Assembly: GCF_009900765.1 (NCBI RefSeq)
Contig: NZ_JAAABL010000027.1
Coordinates: 1 to 50,687 of the forward strand
From: Rhodovarius lipocyclicus
GTDB lineage: Bacteria; Pseudomonadota; Alphaproteobacteria; Acetobacterales; Acetobacteraceae
Direction of reading: 5' to 3'
Length of the DNA: 50,687 nucleotides
This document shows, one piece after another, positions 33,951 through 44,753 of this stretch (position 1 is its first letter; every line of letters starts with the position of its first letter). A model generated the notes under the pieces. That model saw nothing but the letters and a program-made list of their open reading frames with translations. It was not told the DNA's origin and made no database searches. The position numbers and the translations under genes were made by a program.

Positions 33951-34888
33951 GACAGCCTCACGCGCGGGTCGAGCACCGCATAGAGCAGATCGACGCCCAG
34001 ATTGATCAGGATGAAGCCGGCCGAGAGCACGATGATGGTCCCCTGCGCCATCGGGAAATCGGAGGACAGGATGGCCCCCACCGCCAGCCGGCCCACGCCG
34101 GGCCAGGAGAAGATGGTCTCCGTCACCACGGCACCGCCCAGCAGGAAGCCGATCTGCAGGCCGATCAGGGTGATGACCGGGATCAGCGCGTTGCGCAGCG
34201 CGTGGCGCAGCACCACCAGGAATTCGCTCAGGCCCTTGGCGCGGGCGGTGCGCACATGGTCGGCGGTCAACATGTCCACCACGGCCGTGCGCGTCATGCG
34301 CGCCACCGGCCCCACGAACACGCCGCCCAGCGTGACCGCGGGCAGGATCACGGCCTGGATGCCGTCCCATGTCCACAACGGCCCGCCACGCCCGGTGAAG
34401 GGCAGCAACTGCCACTGGAAGCCCACCAGCCAGATCAGCAGCAGCCCCAGGAAGAACACCGGCACCGACACGCCGCCCACGCTGACCGCCATGATGCAGC
34501 GGTCGATCATCGACCCCCGCCAATAGGCCGCCAGCGTGCCGAGCCCGATGCCCAGCGGAATGGACCAGAACAGGGAGGCGAACATCAGCTCCAGCGTCGG
34601 GCCGATGGTGTCGCTCAGTTCCTGCGTCACCGCCATGTTGTTGATGATGGACACGCCCAGATCACCCTGCAGCAGCCGCCACAGATAAAAGCCGAACTGT
34701 GCCCAGAGCGGGCGGTTCAGGCCCAGCTCCTCACGGATCGCATCGACGACTTCCTGGGTGGCCTGGGGCCCCGCGCGGATCACGGCGGGGTCCGTCGGCA
34801 CCACCTGCATCAGGAAAAAGCCGATCAGCAGCACGCCCAGCAGCACCGGCACCGCCAGCAGAACGCGCCGAAGGGCGTATCGCGCCAT
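33947..34888 (-). CDS. Dipeptide-type ABC permease (DppB-like)
   Basis: 313 aa with about six membrane helices. Starts MARYALRRVLLAVPVLLGV at ATG 34888, which overlaps the upstream amidohydrolase stop by one base (TGATG). Typical DppB features: VPTDPA near the N-terminus, a long periplasmic loop, and the EAA loop HVRTARAKGLSEFLVV. Forms the channel with DppC. Confidence 0.93.
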   Translation of the reverse strand: MARYALRRVLLAVPVLLGVLLIGFFLMQVVPTDPAVIRAGPQATQEVVDAIREELGLNRPLWAQFGFYLWRLLQGDLGVSIINNMAVTQELSDTIGPTLELMFASLFWSIPLGIGLGTLAAYWRGSMIDRCIMAVSVGGVSVPVFFLGLLLIWLVGFQWQLLPFTGRGGPLWTWDGIQAVILPAVTLGGVFVGPVARMTRTAVVDMLTADHVRTARAKGLSEFLVVLRHALRNALIPVITLIGLQIGFLLGGAVVTETIFSWPGVGRLAVGAILSSDFPMAQGTIIVLSAGFILINLGVDLLYAVLDPRVRLS

Positions 34889-36513
34889 CAGCCAAACTCC
34901 GCGTGGCGGTCGAAGATCACCTGGCCGCCACGCAGGGTGATGTGGCAACTGGTGGTCAGCAGCTCCTCGGGCGTGCCCTGGAAGATATCGCGCGACAGCA
35001 CGGCGATATCGGCATCCATCCCCGGCTCCAACGTGCCGCGCGCACCCTCGGCGAAGGTGCTGTAGGCCCCGTTCACCGTGTAGCAGTGCAGCGCCTGTTC
35101 CAGCGTCAGCGCCTCATGCCCGCCCAGCACCGTGCCCTTGTTGGTGCGGCGCGTGGTCATGGTGAACAGGTTGATGAACGGGTCATAGCTGGAGACCGGC
35201 GCGTCGGAGGACGCGCTCGGCATCGCCCCTTCCTCGAACCAGGTCTTCATCGGATAGGCGTTCTCGGCGCGCGGCAGGCCGAGGTTCTCCACGTACAGGT
35301 CGCCGAACTCATACATGAACACCGGCTGCGGCACGGGCAGGATGCCGTGGGCCTTCATGCGGCGGCGCTGGTCGCGCGTGACGAAGCCGCAGTGTTCGAT
35401 CCGGTGCCGCCGCGCGGGAGAGGCCCCCGCCTCCTCCATGCCCACCAGCACCTGCTCGATCGCGGCGTCGCCGATGGCGTGGATGTCCAGCTGCCAGCCC
35501 TGGCCGTGATAATGCGAGAGCAGGTCGTGGATGGTCTCGGTGGGGAAGGTGAAGACGCCGGTTCCGCCACCGGCGCTTTCCAGATACGGGTCGAAGAAGG
35601 CGGCGGTCAGCCCGCCGGCGCTGCCATCGGCGAAGACCTTCACCGCGCCCCAGCGCAGCATGGCGGCGGTGTCGTCGCCCGGCATCCAGGGGCGCATGCC
35701 GGCGTCCCAGGCCTTCTTGGCGATGCCTTCCGGGTTGCCGGCCAGCACCTGCCACATGCGCTGCTTCAGGCGGCCCTGGGCCAGGCAATCCTCATAGGCC
35801 GCGATCTCCTCCAGATCGGCGGTCATGCCCACATTCATGTCGGTGGCCGACGCGAAGCCGTAGCTGGCCAGGTGCTGGCCAGCGGCCTCGATCGCATCGA
35901 CCATGCGCGCGCGGTCCGGGCGCGGCATCGCCACCTTGATCAGGTGCATGGCGCGTTCCTGGATCAGGCCCGTCAGCTGCCCGCCCTTGCGCTCGATCAC
36001 CCCGCCCTCGGGCGTGGGGGTGTTGTGGCCCACACCCGCGGCCCGCAGCGCCGCGCTGTTGGCCACGCCCATATGCCCGCAGGTGCGCACGATGAAGACA
36101 GGATTGTCGGGCGCCGCCGCGTCCAGCTCACCGATGGTCGGGTGGCGGTTCACATCCAGCGCGCCGTGGTCATAGCCCCGGCCCAGCACCCACTGGCCCT
36201 TCTGCGCAGCATCGGCGCCAGCCTTGATGCGGCCCAGCAGCGTGTCGAGGCTGCGCACTTCCTCCGCGCGCAGATTCACCTGCGTCAGGCCGAGGCCCAC
36301 CGGCAGAAGATGCATATGCGCTTCGTTGAAGGCTGGAATGGCGAGACGGCCGGCCAGATCGATTCGCTTCGTGTCGGGGCCGGCGACGTGTTCCACCTCC
36401 GCCAGGCTGCCAACTGCCAGCACCTTGCCGCCGGCGATCGCCAGGGATTCCGCGGTTCCGGCGCCCAGGCCCCGAAACACGCTTCCCCCCTGCAGTATAA
36501 TTTCTGCTGTCAT
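34888..36513 (-). CDS. YtcJ-like metal-dependent amidohydrolase
   Basis: 541 aa, amidohydrolase family 3. The first metal motif reads FNEAHMH (His66, His68) where many relatives have Asp in place of Glu64. Later ligands are the Lys in VKVFADGS, His in LDIHAIGD, His in HRIEHCGF and Asp in SASSDAP. These enzymes hydrolyse amides or formamides; in this position it may act on the transported substrate. First gene of the dipeptide-type operon, 31 bases after the PotC-like stop, so transcription may also come from the upstream operon. Confidence 0.88.
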   Translation of the reverse strand: MTAEIILQGGSVFRGLGAGTAESLAIAGGKVLAVGSLAEVEHVAGPDTKRIDLAGRLAIPAFNEAHMHLLPVGLGLTQVNLRAEEVRSLDTLLGRIKAGADAAQKGQWVLGRGYDHGALDVNRHPTIGELDAAAPDNPVFIVRTCGHMGVANSAALRAAGVGHNTPTPEGGVIERKGGQLTGLIQERAMHLIKVAMPRPDRARMVDAIEAAGQHLASYGFASATDMNVGMTADLEEIAAYEDCLAQGRLKQRMWQVLAGNPEGIAKKAWDAGMRPWMPGDDTAAMLRWGAVKVFADGSAGGLTAAFFDPYLESAGGGTGVFTFPTETIHDLLSHYHGQGWQLDIHAIGDAAIEQVLVGMEEAGASPARRHRIEHCGFVTRDQRRRMKAHGILPVPQPVFMYEFGDLYVENLGLPRAENAYPMKTWFEEGAMPSASSDAPVSSYDPFINLFTMTTRRTNKGTVLGGHEALTLEQALHCYTVNGAYSTFAEGARGTLEPGMDADIAVLSRDIFQGTPEELLTTSCHITLRGGQVIFDRHAEFG

Positions 36514-36544
36514 ATCACCATGCTCATGCGTGAATCATGCATCG

Positions 36545-37333
36545 TCAACTGTCGCGCTTTTTCCGAACCGTCAGGTCGGCCAGCAGCAGCAGCACCGTGA
36601 AGACCACCAGCAGCACCGCCACGGCGGCCATGGTGGGGTCCACATTCTCGTTGATGCCGTCCCAGATCCGGCGCGGCAGGGTGAACACGTCGCGGCTGGC
36701 GATGAACAGCACGATCACCAGCTCATCCCAGCTGTGGATGAAGGCGAAGATCGCCCCCGAGACGATGCCCGGCATGATGCGCGGCAGGATCACCCAGCGC
36801 AGCAGCTGCGGCAGGCTGGCGCCCATGCCGCGCGCCGCCTGTTCCAGCCGCGGGTCGAAGGCCGCCAGCGCGGTGGAGACGGTGATCACCACATAGGGAA
36901 TGGCCGTGACGCCATGGGCGATGATCACGCCCAGCACGCGGTCCAGCAGGTCCCACCAGCGGAAATACCGGTACAGGCCGATGGCGTAGACGATGCTGGG
37001 CACGATCAGCGGCAGCAGCATCAGCGCCCGCATCAAGTTCACCAGCCGCCGGTCCAGCCGCCAGGCCGCGATGGCGAACAGCGTGCCCGCCACCACCGCC
37101 AGCGTGGTCGACCCCAGCGCGATCCAGAAGGATTGCAGGATGGAGCTGAACCATTCGGGCGAACTGAACAGGTTGCGGTAATACTGCAGCGACAGCGTCT
37201 CACGCGGCAGCGACAGGAAGCGCTGGTCGGTGAGCGACACCGGCAGCACGATCAGGATCGGCAGCACCAGATACAGCGCCACGATCAGCCCGGTGGAGCG
37301 CGCGAACCAGCCGGGTTTATAGGCCCCTTCCAT
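36545..37333 (-). CDS. Spermidine/putrescine-type ABC permease (PotC-like)
   Basis: 262 aa, about six helices. N-terminal FDQ-like start replaced by PVSLTDQRFLSLP, then SLQYYRNLF, and the EAA loop EQAARGMGASLPQLLRW. Ends with a basic RKKRDS tail. It starts three bases after the PotB-like stop. Imports a polyamine-like or other small amino compound. Confidence 0.9.
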   Translation of the reverse strand: MEGAYKPGWFARSTGLIVALYLVLPILIVLPVSLTDQRFLSLPRETLSLQYYRNLFSSPEWFSSILQSFWIALGSTTLAVVAGTLFAIAAWRLDRRLVNLMRALMLLPLIVPSIVYAIGLYRYFRWWDLLDRVLGVIIAHGVTAIPYVVITVSTALAAFDPRLEQAARGMGASLPQLLRWVILPRIMPGIVSGAIFAFIHSWDELVIVLFIASRDVFTLPRRIWDGINENVDPTMAAVAVLLVVFTVLLLLADLTVRKKRDS

Positions 37334-37336
37334 CGC

Positions 37337-38174
37337 TCAGCCCCCTCCGCCGAACAGCTTGCGCATGTTCACCACGCGCGAGAAACCGCCGAGCGTGACC
37401 AGGATGGTCACGACCAGCACCGTCGCCATCATGGTGCCGAAGCCCCAGCGGATGAGGTCGAGGATCTGCACGCTGATCCATTCGGCCACCATCAGCGTCT
37501 TGCCGCCGCCCAGGATGGCGGGCGTGACGTAGAAACCCAGCGAGAAGATGAAGACCAGCACCGCCGCCGCCACCACGCCCGGCAGGGACAGCGGCAGGAA
37601 CACGCGGGAAAACACCACCCAGCGGGAGGCCCCCATGCCGCGCGCGGCCGTCATCAGGCGCGGGTCGATCTCCCGCATCGTGGAGAGCATGGGCAGCACC
37701 GCATAGGGCACCATGTAGTGCACCATGCCCACGATGATGCCGAACTCGTTCCAGACCAGCTCCAGCGGCTCCTGGATCACGCCGGCGCCCATCAGCGCGT
37801 CGTTGATCAGCCCCTGGCGGCGCAGCAGCGTGACCCAGGCGAAGGCCCGCACCAACACCGAGATCCACAGCGGCACCAGCACGCACAAAATCCACCAGCG
37901 CCGCGCGCGCTCGCTGGCCATGGTCACGGAATAGGCCACCGCATAGCCCAGCAGCAGCGCCAGCACCGTGGTGATGCCCGCGATCCGCCCGGTGGTCATC
38001 AGCGTGCGCTGCACCGAGCGGTTGGTCAGGATGCGCTCGTAATTGCCGAAGCCGAGTTCCGGCTCGGTGAAGGAGATGGACAGCACCTGCAGGATCGGCG
38101 CGACGTAGAACACCGTCAGCAGCAGGAAGGCGGGCATCAGCAACGCCCACCAGCCGGCATTGCGCGGCATTCCC

Positions 38175-38185
<11 letters not shown>
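37337..38185 (-). CDS. Spermidine/putrescine-type ABC permease (PotB-like)
   Basis: 282 aa, about six helices. ATG at 38185 has GGAGG seven bases upstream and overlaps the end of the ATPase gene by 11 bases. PILQVLSISFTEPELGFGNY and the EAA loop MTAARGMGASRWVVFSRV are typical. Partner of the PotC-like permease. Confidence 0.9.
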
Positions 38186-39250
<1,065 letters not shown>

Positions 39251-39254
<4 letters not shown>

Positions 39255-40015
39255 GCCTTGTAGTCCGGCTGGGTGCGGTCGAGCATGCGGCGCAGCGCCT
39301 GCCAGGGCAGCCAGCCCTTGGTCGGGCCGGTGCTGAACTGGGCCGCGGTGCGCGCGACCACCTGGTCCGACGGGACCAGCAGCTTGCCGCCGGTGGACAT
39401 GGCCGAGACCTGGATCCGGCAGCTCATCTCCAGGTAATACAGCCAGTAGAACGCCTCGGCGACGGTGCGGCCTGCCGTCATCAACCCGTGATGCTTCAGG
39501 ATCATGCAGGGCTTGTCGCCCATGTCGTGAACGAAGCGGTCGCGCTCGGACATGTTGTCGGTGTCGGCCACGCCTTCGTAGTCGTGGTAGGCGACCTTGC
39601 CCGGGAACTCCATGCTCATCTGGTTCAGCGGCAGCAGGCCGCCTTCCAGCGCCGCCACGGTCATGCCCGCCAGCGTGTGGGTGTGCATGACGCAGGCGGC
39701 GTCCGGCCGGCCGCGATGCAGCGCGGAATGGATGACGAAGCCGGCCGGGTTCACCGGCCAGCTCGTCTCCTGCAACGGCTCTCCATCCGCATCCACCACC
39801 ACCAGGGAGGAGGCGGTGATCTCATCGAACAGCATGCCATAGGGGTTCACCAGAAAGCGGTGCCCCTCACCCGGCAGGCGCACGGAGAGATGGGTGAAGA
39901 CCAGGTCGGTCATGCCGAAATGCGCCACCAGCCGATAGGCGGCGGCCAGATCCTCGCGCAGTTCCTGCTCGGTCTGCACGCGGTTCGGGTCGGGTTTGAC
40001 GGGAGGCGGGAGCAT
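39251..40015 (-). CDS. Class II aldolase/adducin-family protein
   Basis: 254 aa. Zinc-type site: His111 and His113 in MHTHTLAG and His175/176 in LKHHGLMT. Family members are fuculose-phosphate aldolases, ribulose-phosphate epimerases or decarboxylase-like enzymes acting on hydroxy acids. It sits between a GhrA-like dehydrogenase and the transporter ATPase, one base after the dehydrogenase stop. A role in breaking down the transported hydroxy compound is likely but the substrate is unknown. Confidence 0.88.
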
Positions 40016-40016
40016 G

Positions 40017-40955
40017 TCAGTAACCGATCTCTGGGTTATAGCGGTTGGGCGGCTCGCGCCCCGCCTCGATCTCGCGGATCAGGCCGAGCACATGGACCGC
40101 GCGCTCCCGGCGGGAGGGGATGCTGGCGATGTGCGGCGTCACCACCAGGCGCGGGTGCGACCAGACGGGGCTGTCGGCCGGCAGGGGCTCGGTCTCATAC
40201 ACGTCGATCAGCGCGGCGCTCAGCGTGCCGTCGTCCAGCGCGGCCAGCACATCCCCGATCTTCTGGTGCGCGCCACGGGCCACATTGACCAGCATGGCAC
40301 CCCGGGGCAGCTGCGCGAACAGCGGCGCCGACAGGATATGCCGCGTGGCCGGCGTGCTGGGCAGCAGGCAGACCAGCACATCCGTGCGCGCCAGGAAGGC
40401 CGGAAGCTCCGCCTCGCCGGCATAGCTTTTGACGCCCGGGATATCCTTGGCCGAACGCGACCAGCCCGCGACCTGGAAGCCGAGGCCGGCCAGCATCTCC
40501 GCCGCCCGGGCGCCCAGCGCGCCGAGGCCCATCACCCCCACCCGCAGCTCATTCGCCGCGGGGTGGGTGAATTCCTGCCAGACATGGTCGCGCTGCTGGG
40601 CTGTGATGCGCGGGCCGTCGCGCATCAGGTGCAGCACGGCCCAGCAGACGAATTCGCCCATGCGCTGGGCGGCCCCGCCCGGCGTCATGCGATACAGGGG
40701 TATGTGCTTCGGGAAGGCGGGATCATGCACCACATGATCCACGCCCGCGCCGGTGCTGAAGATACAGCGCAGGCCCGGCATGGCGGCCAGCGCGCCAGGC
40801 TCGGGTTCCCACACCAAGGCGTAATCCGCCTGGGCGCGATCGATGTTCGGATCGTCCCAGAACTGCGTCGTCAGGCCCGGGGCCAGTTCGGCGAAGTGGC
40901 GCTGCCACTCCGCGAAACCCTTCTCCCCGCCCGACTTGATAACGAGCGTGCTCAA
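40017..40955 (-). CDS. D-2-hydroxyacid dehydrogenase, GhrA-like
   Basis: 312 aa. Rossmann motif VGVMGLGALGARAAEML followed by GWSRSAKD, where SRS in place of an acidic residue suggests NADPH. Catalytic Arg (VNVARG), Glu (YETEP) and His (TPHIAS) are present. GhrA reduces glyoxylate and hydroxypyruvate. The start is TTG at 40955, overlapping the receptor stop by four bases (TTGA), giving LSTLVIKSGG; no ATG fits. It may reduce a 2-oxo product of the neighbouring aldolase. Confidence 0.87.
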   Translation of the reverse strand: MSTLVIKSGGEKGFAEWQRHFAELAPGLTTQFWDDPNIDRAQADYALVWEPEPGALAAMPGLRCIFSTGAGVDHVVHDPAFPKHIPLYRMTPGGAAQRMGEFVCWAVLHLMRDGPRITAQQRDHVWQEFTHPAANELRVGVMGLGALGARAAEMLAGLGFQVAGWSRSAKDIPGVKSYAGEAELPAFLARTDVLVCLLPSTPATRHILSAPLFAQLPRGAMLVNVARGAHQKIGDVLAALDDGTLSAALIDVYETEPLPADSPVWSHPRLVVTPHIASIPSRRERAVHVLGLIREIEAGREPPNRYNPEIGY

Positions 40956-42055
40956 CCCGTCACGGTGTCCAGGAAGTCCTGGTTCACGCGCTGGTAGTTG
41001 GCACCCCACCAGTTGCCGTCCAACGGCAGCTGCACGCGCACGTTCTCGGGGTCGGTCGGGTTGAACATCTTCAGCTCGGGCGGGACCCTGCCGGCGGCGG
41101 CCGGGTTGGTCGGGCCGTTGCCCAGCAGGCCCAGCAGGCCCACCTGGCCATCGGCGTTCGCCATCATGCTGGCCAGCAGGCGCTGGGCCGCGACACCGCC
41201 CGGATTGCCCTTCGGGATCACCTGGATGCCGGGCTGCAGGATGCCCTGGTTCCAGATGAACTTGAACCGGCCATTGCTCTCGCGCTGCAGGACGGAGGCG
41301 CGGGTGTGCCAGATCTGGCCCATCACCGCCTCACCGGTGCGGATGAACTGCTCGCTCTCGGCGCCACCGTTCCAATAGACGGTGTCGCGGCGCGTGCGCT
41401 CGATCAGGCCCAGCGCCGCGCGGGTGTCGATCGGATAGACGCTGCCCATCGGCTTGCCGAGCGCCATGGAGGCGGCCTCCAGCACGCAGGTCGCGTCCCG
41501 GCGCAGCAGGCGCTTGCCCGGGAACTTCCGCAGGTCAAAGAAATCCGCCCAGCTGGTCGGCGCCGTGGGGAATTTGGAGCTGTCATAGACCAGCACCGAG
41601 GAGAAGGAGTACGGCGCCGCGCCGTATTCCATGGTGAAGGTGTCGCCGATGGCGTCCGCACGCTTCACGATGGAATAGTCGATCTTCTCCGCCATCCCGA
41701 GCCCACCCAGCAGCACCGCGCCGGTGGCCGAACTGTCGCACATGTCCCAGGTCACACGGCGGCTCTCGACCATGGAGCGGATGCGCCCGATGGAGGGGCC
41801 GGTGCTGTCCTGCACCACGCGATAGCCCGGGTTCGCGGCCACGAACGGGTCGCCGTAGAACTGGCCGAAGCCCTGGTTGGCCAGGCCACCCCAATTGACC
41901 ATCACCAGGTCACGCGTGCCTTGTGCTTGGGCACCGGCGGCGGGCGCCACGCCCAGCGCCGCGAGGCCGGCCAGAAGCTGGCGGCGGTCGATCTGCCCCT
42001 TGGCCAGCCTCTCGCGCAGCAGCGCGACGCAATCCTGCTGGAAACTCTGCAACAT
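40952..42055 (-). CDS. ABC transporter substrate-binding protein, PotD-like
   Basis: 367 aa. ATG at 42055 follows GGGGAG. The N-terminal 45 residues carry DRRQLLAGLAALGVAPAAGAQA, a twin-arginine-like export signal, preceded by a short polar lead. The mature part has WGGLANQGFGQFYGDPFVAANPGY, typical of family-1 polyamine receptors. It heads the run PotD, dehydrogenase, aldolase, PotA, PotB, PotC. The ligand is likely an amino or polyamine-type compound. Confidence 0.9.
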   Translation of the reverse strand: MLQSFQQDCVALLRERLAKGQIDRRQLLAGLAALGVAPAAGAQAQGTRDLVMVNWGGLANQGFGQFYGDPFVAANPGYRVVQDSTGPSIGRIRSMVESRRVTWDMCDSSATGAVLLGGLGMAEKIDYSIVKRADAIGDTFTMEYGAAPYSFSSVLVYDSSKFPTAPTSWADFFDLRKFPGKRLLRRDATCVLEAASMALGKPMGSVYPIDTRAALGLIERTRRDTVYWNGGAESEQFIRTGEAVMGQIWHTRASVLQRESNGRFKFIWNQGILQPGIQVIPKGNPGGVAAQRLLASMMANADGQVGLLGLLGNGPTNPAAAGRVPPELKMFNPTDPENVRVQLPLDGNWWGANYQRVNQDFLDTVTG

Positions 42056-42110
42056 GAAAACTCTCCCCTGCTCCCGACGAGCTGTGGCGCCGCTCATGCA
42101 AAAACCACGC

Positions 42111-42130
42111 CAACCCGCATTGGAGGGTTG
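42111..42130. promoter_or_regulatory. Inverted repeat in the divergent potD / amine-oxidase promoter region
   Basis: CAACCC-N8-GGGTTG, a perfect six-base inverted repeat, lies midway in the 131-base gap between divergent starts 42055 and 42187. The region is more AT-rich than the genes. It is a candidate operator for joint control of both directions; no regulator gene is next to it. Confidence 0.4.
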
Positions 42131-42186
42131 CACGAATTGCATCACCGCGGAAATGCTCCACCGTGGAATTTTCAGCGGACAGCACC

Positions 42187-43509
42187 ATGAGCAGCGACAT
42201 CTTCGCCCCGGGCTTCAAGACCACCCCCTATTGGTGGGAAGCGGCGGAGCCCGCGGAACGGCCCTCCGACCTGCCGGCGGAAACCCAGGTCGCGGTGGTG
42301 GGCGGGGGCTATGCCGGGCTGAACGCGGCCCTCACCCTCGCGCGGCTCGGCCATGACGTGACGGTGCTGGATGCCGAGCGCATCGGCTGGGGCGCGTCCT
42401 CGCGTTCGGGCGGCATGGTCTCGGGCGGCATGAAGCTGTCCCTGGCCGAGGCGCGCGCCGCCTTCGGCGAGGAAAAGGCCGAGGAGATCGCCGCCGCCTG
42501 CAACGCCAGCTTCCCCTTCATCGAGGAATTGCTGACCCGCGAGGGGATCGACGCCGATTATGTGCGCTGCGGCCGTTTCACCGCCGCCTGGACGCCCAAG
42601 CACTACAGCGCGCAGGAAGCGGGCGCCGCCACGCTGGCGCGCATCACCGGCATGCCCACCCGCATGCTGCCCAAGGCGCGCCAGCGGGAGGCGCTGGGCA
42701 GCGACTACTATCACGGCGGCATGATCGCCGAGGCCAGCGGCAGCCTGCACCCGGCGAAATACGCGCGCGGCCTGGCCGCCGCCGCCGAGCGCGCGGGCGT
42801 TCGGCTGGTGGACCGCGCCCGAGTGCATTCCTGGAAGCCCGAGGGCAGCGGCTGGCGCCTGGTGACCAGCCGGGGCGAGATGCGCGCGGCCAAGATCCTG
42901 ACATCGACCAACGGCTACAGCCTGTCGCCCGAGGGCAAGACCCCCAACCCCTGGTTCGCGCGCCGGATGGTCCCGCTCGCCAGCTTCATCATCGCCACCG
43001 AGGAGCTGGACCCCGCGCTGATCGAGCGCCTGTTCCCGGGCAAGCGCATGATCGGCGACACGCGCCGGGTGCTCAGCTATTTCCGCCCCTCGCCGGACGG
43101 CAAGCGCGTGCTGTATGGCGGGCGCGTCAGCTTCTCTCCCATGAAGCCGGAGGAAGCCGCCCCCGGCCTGTACCGCATGATGACCAGCGTCTTCCCGGAG
43201 CTTGTGGGCACGAAGATCACCCATGCCTGGACCGGCAATGTCTCCTTCACCTTCGACGGGCTGCGCCATATCGGTGAGCATGAAGGCGTGTTCTACGCCG
43301 GCGGCTGCCAGGGCAATGGCGTGGCCATGGCCAGCTGGATCGGCCATCAGGTGGGGCTGAAGATCGCGGGGGCGGCCAATGCCCCCTTCGCGCTGGACGG
43401 CATGCCCTTTCCCACCCGCCCGCTGTACCGAGGCAACCCGAACCTGGTGCTGCCCTTCGTGGGCAACTGGTACCGCCTGCTGGACCGGCTGGAGCGCATG
43501 GCCGCCTGA
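42187..43509 (+). CDS. FAD-dependent amine/amino-acid oxidoreductase (DAO family, PuuB/DadA-like)
   Basis: 440 aa. FAD-binding VVGGGYAGLNAA (about residues 37-48), then LDAERIGWGASSRSGGMVSGG, and the C-terminal FAD element YAGGCQGNGVAMA. The layout matches gamma-glutamylputrescine oxidase and related DAO enzymes that oxidise a secondary amine. It diverges from a PotD-type importer, so it probably oxidises the imported amine. ATG 42187 is used; an in-frame GTG at 42163 is less likely. Confidence 0.9.
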   Translation: MSSDIFAPGFKTTPYWWEAAEPAERPSDLPAETQVAVVGGGYAGLNAALTLARLGHDVTVLDAERIGWGASSRSGGMVSGGMKLSLAEARAAFGEEKAEEIAAACNASFPFIEELLTREGIDADYVRCGRFTAAWTPKHYSAQEAGAATLARITGMPTRMLPKARQREALGSDYYHGGMIAEASGSLHPAKYARGLAAAAERAGVRLVDRARVHSWKPEGSGWRLVTSRGEMRAAKILTSTNGYSLSPEGKTPNPWFARRMVPLASFIIATEELDPALIERLFPGKRMIGDTRRVLSYFRPSPDGKRVLYGGRVSFSPMKPEEAAPGLYRMMTSVFPELVGTKITHAWTGNVSFTFDGLRHIGEHEGVFYAGGCQGNGVAMASWIGHQVGLKIAGAANAPFALDGMPFPTRPLYRGNPNLVLPFVGNWYRLLDRLERMAA

Positions 43510-43519
43510 TATCTCGCAT

Positions 43520-43547
43520 GCGGGCGAGGCATGGCTGCCTTGCCCGC
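43520..43547 (+). terminator. Hairpin after the amine oxidase gene
   Basis: A 12-base-pair stem (one G-T pair) with loop TGGC, ten bases after the stop. No T-run follows. The rest of the 254-base gap up to 43763 shows only the ribosome site GGGAG of the next gene and no other feature. Confidence 0.45.
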
Positions 43548-43763
43548 CGCCCCGCATATGCCATCGCTTGCGCAGCGCAGCATGGCTGAAATCCGGGCAA
43601 GGCATGATGCGGCCGAGCCTTTTGCTGCATCGCAACATTGGGCATGCGGAGCCCCCCTTCACCGCAATATCCTGTCTTGCCTGCCCTGGTGGATTGCTGC
43701 AACGAGTGCGCATGGGCTGGCCCGCAACGGCGGTGCCGGCCGCCACCGTTTGGGAGCCTCCGC

Positions 43764-44753
43764 ATGCAACGCCGCAGCGTCATCGCAGCAGCCACCGCCC
43801 TGCCCTTCTCGGCGCCCGCGCTGGTCGCGGCGCAAGGCTTCTCGCCGCAGAACCCCGAATGCATCGCCCCGGCCGCCCCGGGCGGCGGCTTCGACATCAC
43901 CTGCCGCTTGACCACCCGCGTGCTGCAGGAAACCGGCATCTCCCCCGTGCCCATCCGCACGCAGAACATGCCCGGCGGCATCGGTGCCGTGGCCATCAAC
44001 AACATCAACGCCCAGCGCCGCGCCGACCCGAACGTGATCGTGGCCTTCTCCACCGGTTCCTGGCTGAACATGGCCCAGGGCCGCTTCGGCCGCTTCGGCG
44101 AGAATGACGTGCGCTGGATCGGCGCGATCGGCGCCGACTACGGCGTGATCGCGGTGAAGCGCGACAGCCCGATGAACTCCCTGCAGGATCTGGTGGCGGC
44201 GTTCCGGCAGAATGTGGCGGGCATCCCCGTGGGTTCCTCCGGCGCCGTGGGCAGCCAGGACTGGACCAAGGTGGCGCTGATCGCGCGCGCCGCCGGCCAG
44301 GACCCGCGCCGCATGCGCTATGTGCCCTTCGAGGGCGGCGGCCAGGCGATGGCCGCGCTGCTGGGCGGCCATATCCAGGTCTTCCCCGGCGATGCCTCCG
44401 AGATCCGCGGCCAGGTGGAGGCGCGCGAGATCAAGCTGCTCGCCGTGCTTTCCCCCAACCGCCTGCCCGGCGTGCTGGCCGATGTGCCGACCGCCAAGGA
44501 ACAGGGCGTGAATGTGGAATGGCCCATCGTGCGCGGCTTCTACGGCCCGCCGCAGATGCCCGACGCCGCCTATAACTGGTGGGTCGATGCGATCCGGCGC
44601 CTGCAGGCCAACCCCGTCTGGGCCGAGCAGCGCAATGCCCAGGGCCTGTTCGAGTTCACGATGGTGGGCGAGGAATTCTCCCGCTTCGCCAAGGCACGCA
44701 CGGCGGAATACCGCCAGCTGGCGCGCGACGTGGGCCTGATCCAACCGCAATGA
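43764..44753 (+). CDS. Tricarboxylate-type solute receptor (TctC)
   Basis: 329 aa. Signal MQRRSVIAAATALPFSAPALVAA with a twin Arg. Mature landmarks: CIAPAAPGGGFDITCR, NMPGGIGAVAINN and VPFEGGGQAMAALLGG. Binds citrate-like carboxylates in the periplasm. ATG 43764 follows GGGAG. First gene of a complete tctCBA set, overlapping tctB by four bases. Confidence 0.93.
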   Translation: MQRRSVIAAATALPFSAPALVAAQGFSPQNPECIAPAAPGGGFDITCRLTTRVLQETGISPVPIRTQNMPGGIGAVAINNINAQRRADPNVIVAFSTGSWLNMAQGRFGRFGENDVRWIGAIGADYGVIAVKRDSPMNSLQDLVAAFRQNVAGIPVGSSGAVGSQDWTKVALIARAAGQDPRRMRYVPFEGGGQAMAALLGGHIQVFPGDASEIRGQVEAREIKLLAVLSPNRLPGVLADVPTAKEQGVNVEWPIVRGFYGPPQMPDAAYNWWVDAIRRLQANPVWAEQRNAQGLFEFTMVGEEFSRFAKARTAEYRQLARDVGLIQPQ

